Shown here one piece after another: positions 61,111 through 64,000 of a stretch of 64,000 bases of DNA (positions are counted from its first letter, which is position 1; each line of letters begins with the position of its first letter). Made by a program: the position numbers and the translations under genes. The DNA is from Butyrivibrio sp. (lineage in GTDB: Bacteria; Bacillota; Clostridia; Lachnospirales; Lachnospiraceae): assembly GCA_015056585.1 (NCBI GenBank), contig SVFZ01000082.1:1-64000 (forward strand), given 5' to 3'. Below the pieces are notes generated by a model. That model was not told the origin of the DNA, searched no databases, and saw nothing but the letters and a program-made list of their open reading frames with translations.

Positions 61111-62121
61111 TTACATCTTTATTCCTGTTGATGAGATACTTTCTACGAAAGATCTCTGAGCAAACAGATAAAGTACTATCAGAGGAACAATGATCATCAA
61201 TGTTCCTGTTGCAAGAATACAGTTTGAATAAGCAACTGAAATTGTTGTTTTAACTCCGTTTATTCTCTGAATGTATGCACCAAGGCTGTCGACAATTCTT
61301 GAAAGTGCGGTACTTACAAGCTTTGTGTTGCCAAGGAACATTCTGGAATAGAATCCGTCTGTCCACTGCCATACAAATGAGAAAAGGAAGCAAGATGTGA
61401 TAATAGGTGTTGCCTGTGGAAGCATGATTCTGATAAATGTCTTAAGTGTTCCACATCCGTCAACGTATGCAGCTTCTTCAAGGTCGCCGGGGATGTTACG
61501 GAAATACTGACGGATCATGTAGATATATAGTCCGTTCTTAAGTCCCATGCACCCTGCACTCATCAGGTAATAAGGGAGCTTACTACCACGGAGATTTATA
61601 GAATTTCCGGTTATGAGTTTGAAGATTCCCAACACATCAAAATATCTGAAGTGAAGGTGAAGTGAGCTGGCAATTGTCTGTGGCGGAATAAGGATTACAA
61701 GGATAACCATTGCAAACCAGAACTTCTTAAGTGGGAACTCAAATCTTGCGAATCCATATCCTACAAGAGTACATACTGCAATCTGCAGAGCTGCAATTGT
61801 AAGTGAAACAATGATTGAGTTAAACACCGCCTGCTTGTAGCTCATAAGCTCAGCTGCAAGTCTGTAGTTTCCTGTAGTAAAATGCTCAGGAATTGATACA
61901 ACGATCGGATTATACAAATCCTTTTCTGTCATAAAGCTGACAGAAATCTTATTGAAGATTGGCTGAAGTATCAAAAAGCACATTCCGAAAAGGAGAATGA
62001 ATCTTACGATACTAACTGCCTTTTCCATTATTACTTTCTGCAGGAGATAGCCGCCGGAGAGTTTGTTTCTTTCCCAAAACGTAAGCTTTTTGTATCCTGC
62101 ACTATTCTCCATATTAGTCAT
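61111..62121 (-). CDS. Carbohydrate ABC transporter permease (MalG-type)
   Basis: EAAYVDGCGTLKTFIRIMLPQATPII EAA loop; MSYKQAVFNSIIVSLTIA. Confidence 0.93.
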   Translation of the reverse strand: MTNMENSAGYKKLTFWERNKLSGGYLLQKVIMEKAVSIVRFILLFGMCFLILQPIFNKISVSFMTEKDLYNPIVVSIPEHFTTGNYRLAAELMSYKQAVFNSIIVSLTIAALQIAVCTLVGYGFARFEFPLKKFWFAMVILVILIPPQTIASSLHLHFRYFDVLGIFKLITGNSINLRGSKLPYYLMSAGCMGLKNGLYIYMIRQYFRNIPGDLEEAAYVDGCGTLKTFIRIMLPQATPIITSCFLFSFVWQWTDGFYSRMFLGNTKLVSTALSRIVDSLGAYIQRINGVKTTISVAYSNCILATGTLMIIVPLIVLYLFAQRSFVESISSTGIKM

Positions 62122-63022
62122 AGTAATAAACCCTCTTTGAAATGAAAAATGATGTTACACCTACAAAAGCAAGTACCAGTAAGAAGTAAATCCAGGACAT
62201 TGCTGATGCATTACCGTACTGCTGCTGATCGATCATAACCTTCTGGATCTTCTCGATAACTGAGTTATCTGATCTCATACAGAAATCGACTACTGTGTAG
62301 ATCCAGTTTACAAGGAACAGTGAGCTGATCATTGGGAATGTGATCTTCCAAAGACTCTCCCACTTTGTACAACCTTCGATGTCAGCTGCTTCATACATAC
62401 TTGATGAAATAGTCTGAAGACCTGACAGGAAGATGATGATCTGAATACCTGAAGCAAGTGCTACATCATAGATATTATCAATTACTTCGAAGACCTTCTC
62501 ATACGCTCTTACACCGACACCGGCAGTTCTGAGGATTTCCTCCAGGGCAGCTGTTACGCTGATTCCTGATGTTGACTGCTCGATTGTCTGAGCCAGTGTA
62601 TCCATAAGCTGGTTGTTAGACTCAAGTCCAACGATAACACCTGATGAAAGGATAACCGGAAGGAAGAAGATTGCTCTTACCAGCGCTCTTCCCTTGAACT
62701 TCTGATTAAGTATCAGCGCCACGAAGAAACTGAATACTATGATAGCAAGTGAATATACCATCATTCTGGTCATTTCCTCCCAGAGTAGTCTGTTATATTC
62801 AGGATCTACTCTGAAAGCAAAAATGTAGTTTGTAATTCCATTAAGAGTCTTTGTAACGTTTCCTGCCGCAAGATTTACCTCACAGAAGCTCATGTAACAG
62901 GACTCAAAAAGTGGCTTGACCATAAAGACCAAAAAACCGATTATGAACGGAGATATGAAAAGATATCCCGATATTGCCTTACGCTTTTGCAGCCCGGCTA
63001 ATTTATTTTTCTGCTTACTCAT
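62114..63022 (-). CDS. Carbohydrate ABC transporter permease (MalF-type)
   Basis: YLFISPFIIGFLVFMVKPLFESCYMSF; EAADIEGCTKWESLWKITFPMISSL. Confidence 0.93.
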   Translation of the reverse strand: MSKQKNKLAGLQKRKAISGYLFISPFIIGFLVFMVKPLFESCYMSFCEVNLAAGNVTKTLNGITNYIFAFRVDPEYNRLLWEEMTRMMVYSLAIIVFSFFVALILNQKFKGRALVRAIFFLPVILSSGVIVGLESNNQLMDTLAQTIEQSTSGISVTAALEEILRTAGVGVRAYEKVFEVIDNIYDVALASGIQIIIFLSGLQTISSSMYEAADIEGCTKWESLWKITFPMISSLFLVNWIYTVVDFCMRSDNSVIEKIQKVMIDQQQYGNASAMSWIYFLLVLAFVGVTSFFISKRVYYYD

Positions 63023-63036
63023 GATTACTGCCTCTC

Positions 63037-64000
63037 TTATCTTGTTACAACATAGTCTCTTGCTGGAACCTTAACGCCCTCAGCGTTGTAGTCGCTGTAT
63101 CCGTAGTTTACGTAAACCTTTGTTCCGTCTGCATATTCTGTGCAGGATACATCTGCTGTAAGGTTCTTGTGTCCAACCATTTCCTGGTTGAAAGTATGTC
63201 CAAGTTCGTTGTTGTATCTTGTGTATATTTCTGCGATGTTGTCTTTTACAGCATCGAAATATGCACCGTAGTACTGAGTATAAAGAGTCTTCTGAGTTGC
63301 AAAAGAACTCTCTTTCATCAGCTCGAAGCAAAGACCTGCTCCGTATTCTGCTGAATAAAGGACTTCGTTTTCCATATTTCCACAGGTATTGATTGCTTTT
63401 CCTGTGTAGTCAACTCTTCCATGTACAGCAAGCTGATAGAATGGGATACACTCATCAATGATAGTGTATTCTGATCCTCGAAGATCCATATTTGTAACCA
63501 TCTGACAGAATGGAACTGCATAATCGTTACCCATATTTATCATAAGAGGTGTTCCGTTGTTGTTATATCCTTCAAGCTGTTCAACCTGTGCATTGAGAAC
63601 CGCTTCTCTTGAGTAGTTTTTCTTTCTGTAGAAATCTGATGAAAGATCCATACCCAAATCCTGGAAAGATGCGCCTGCATTGTACTTCTGTGAGGCCTTT
63701 ACAAGATTGTCCGAATATTTCTTGGCTAAATCAGTATGAAGTAAGAAATAGTTGTTATCGGAATTCTCTCTCTGTCCATATGTTACATTACTGTAGTTGT
63801 AAAGCTCAGCTCTTTCCTTACTGATGAACTTAGCTGCATCTCTGTAAGAGAAGAATCCATCCAGAAGATTGCTGTCGTATGCATACTGTGTTACGCCATC
63901 CAGGTAAACCTTGTTACCGCCTTGCTCTGCGTTGTTTATAAGATTCTGAAGATCTTTCTTGCTTCCAAGAGCTGAAATAGTCTTGGTTTTTGAAAGTACC
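63037..64000 (-). CDS. DUF5696-like protein, C-terminal part (runs off window)
   Basis: Frame is open from 63037 to the window edge by hand translation (no stops); the track ORF start at 63657 is an internal Met. ...MINMGNDYAVPFCQMVTNMDLRGSEYTIIDECIPFYQLAVHG... Confidence 0.7.
   Translation of the reverse strand, partial: VLSKTKTISALGSKKDLQNLINNAEQGGNKVYLDGVTQYAYDSNLLDGFFSYRDAAKFISKERAELYNYSNVTYGQRENSDNNYFLLHTDLAKKYSDNLVKASQKYNAGASFQDLGMDLSSDFYRKKNYSREAVLNAQVEQLEGYNNNGTPLMINMGNDYAVPFCQMVTNMDLRGSEYTIIDECIPFYQLAVHGRVDYTGKAINTCGNMENEVLYSAEYGAGLCFELMKESSFATQKTLYTQYYGAYFDAVKDNIAEIYTRYNNELGHTFNQEMVGHKNLTADVSCTEYADGTKVYVNYGYSDYNAEGVKVPARDYVVTR

Overview
The window looks like a chromosomal segment of a motile Gram-positive Clostridia, most likely Lachnospiraceae (inferred from gene content and order, not from any search). 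It is mostly core genome. In order it carries: the recD2 start, flgJ-like/flgG/flgF/mreB(mbl), uvrA/uvrB, a Ser/Thr kinase-PP2C pair, ctpA-like/envC-like/ftsX/ftsE, a PucR/CdaR regulator, a small YjfB-type motility gene behind a sigma28-like promoter, cvfB, an acyl-ACP thioesterase, tRNA-Gln(CTG), GSIII, U32 peptidase/O-methyltransferase/MltG-like/RNase J/DUF1292/ruvX/ireB, mtaB, an HPr-like gene, thiI/cysteine desulfurase/rsmE/prmA, dnaJ/dnaK/grpE/hrcA with a perfect CIRCE, a secreted subtilase plus cohesin-like pair, a Lys/Ala-rich protein, uppP, an aminotransferase, MATE, sbcC/sbcD, a DUF4430-ECF pair, a beta-lactamase-family protein, a metY-like gene, a lipoprotein, and a sugar ABC/SGNH/DUF5696 locus. 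There is no CRISPR array, transposase or prophage. The items most worth a second look are: (1) a subtilase with an internal dockerin-like EF-hand pair, overlapping a cohesin-like/FN3 gene; (2) a ~187 bp nested inverted repeat between dnaJ and prmA; (3) a possible dispersed intergenic element bounded by TGATATA/TATATCA and placed at stop codons; (4) an isolated sigma28-like motility gene; (5) a non-catalytic MltG-like stub at the yrrL position; (6) an HPr-like protein without the phosphorylatable His motif. All family calls come from reading the sequence; none was checked against a database.
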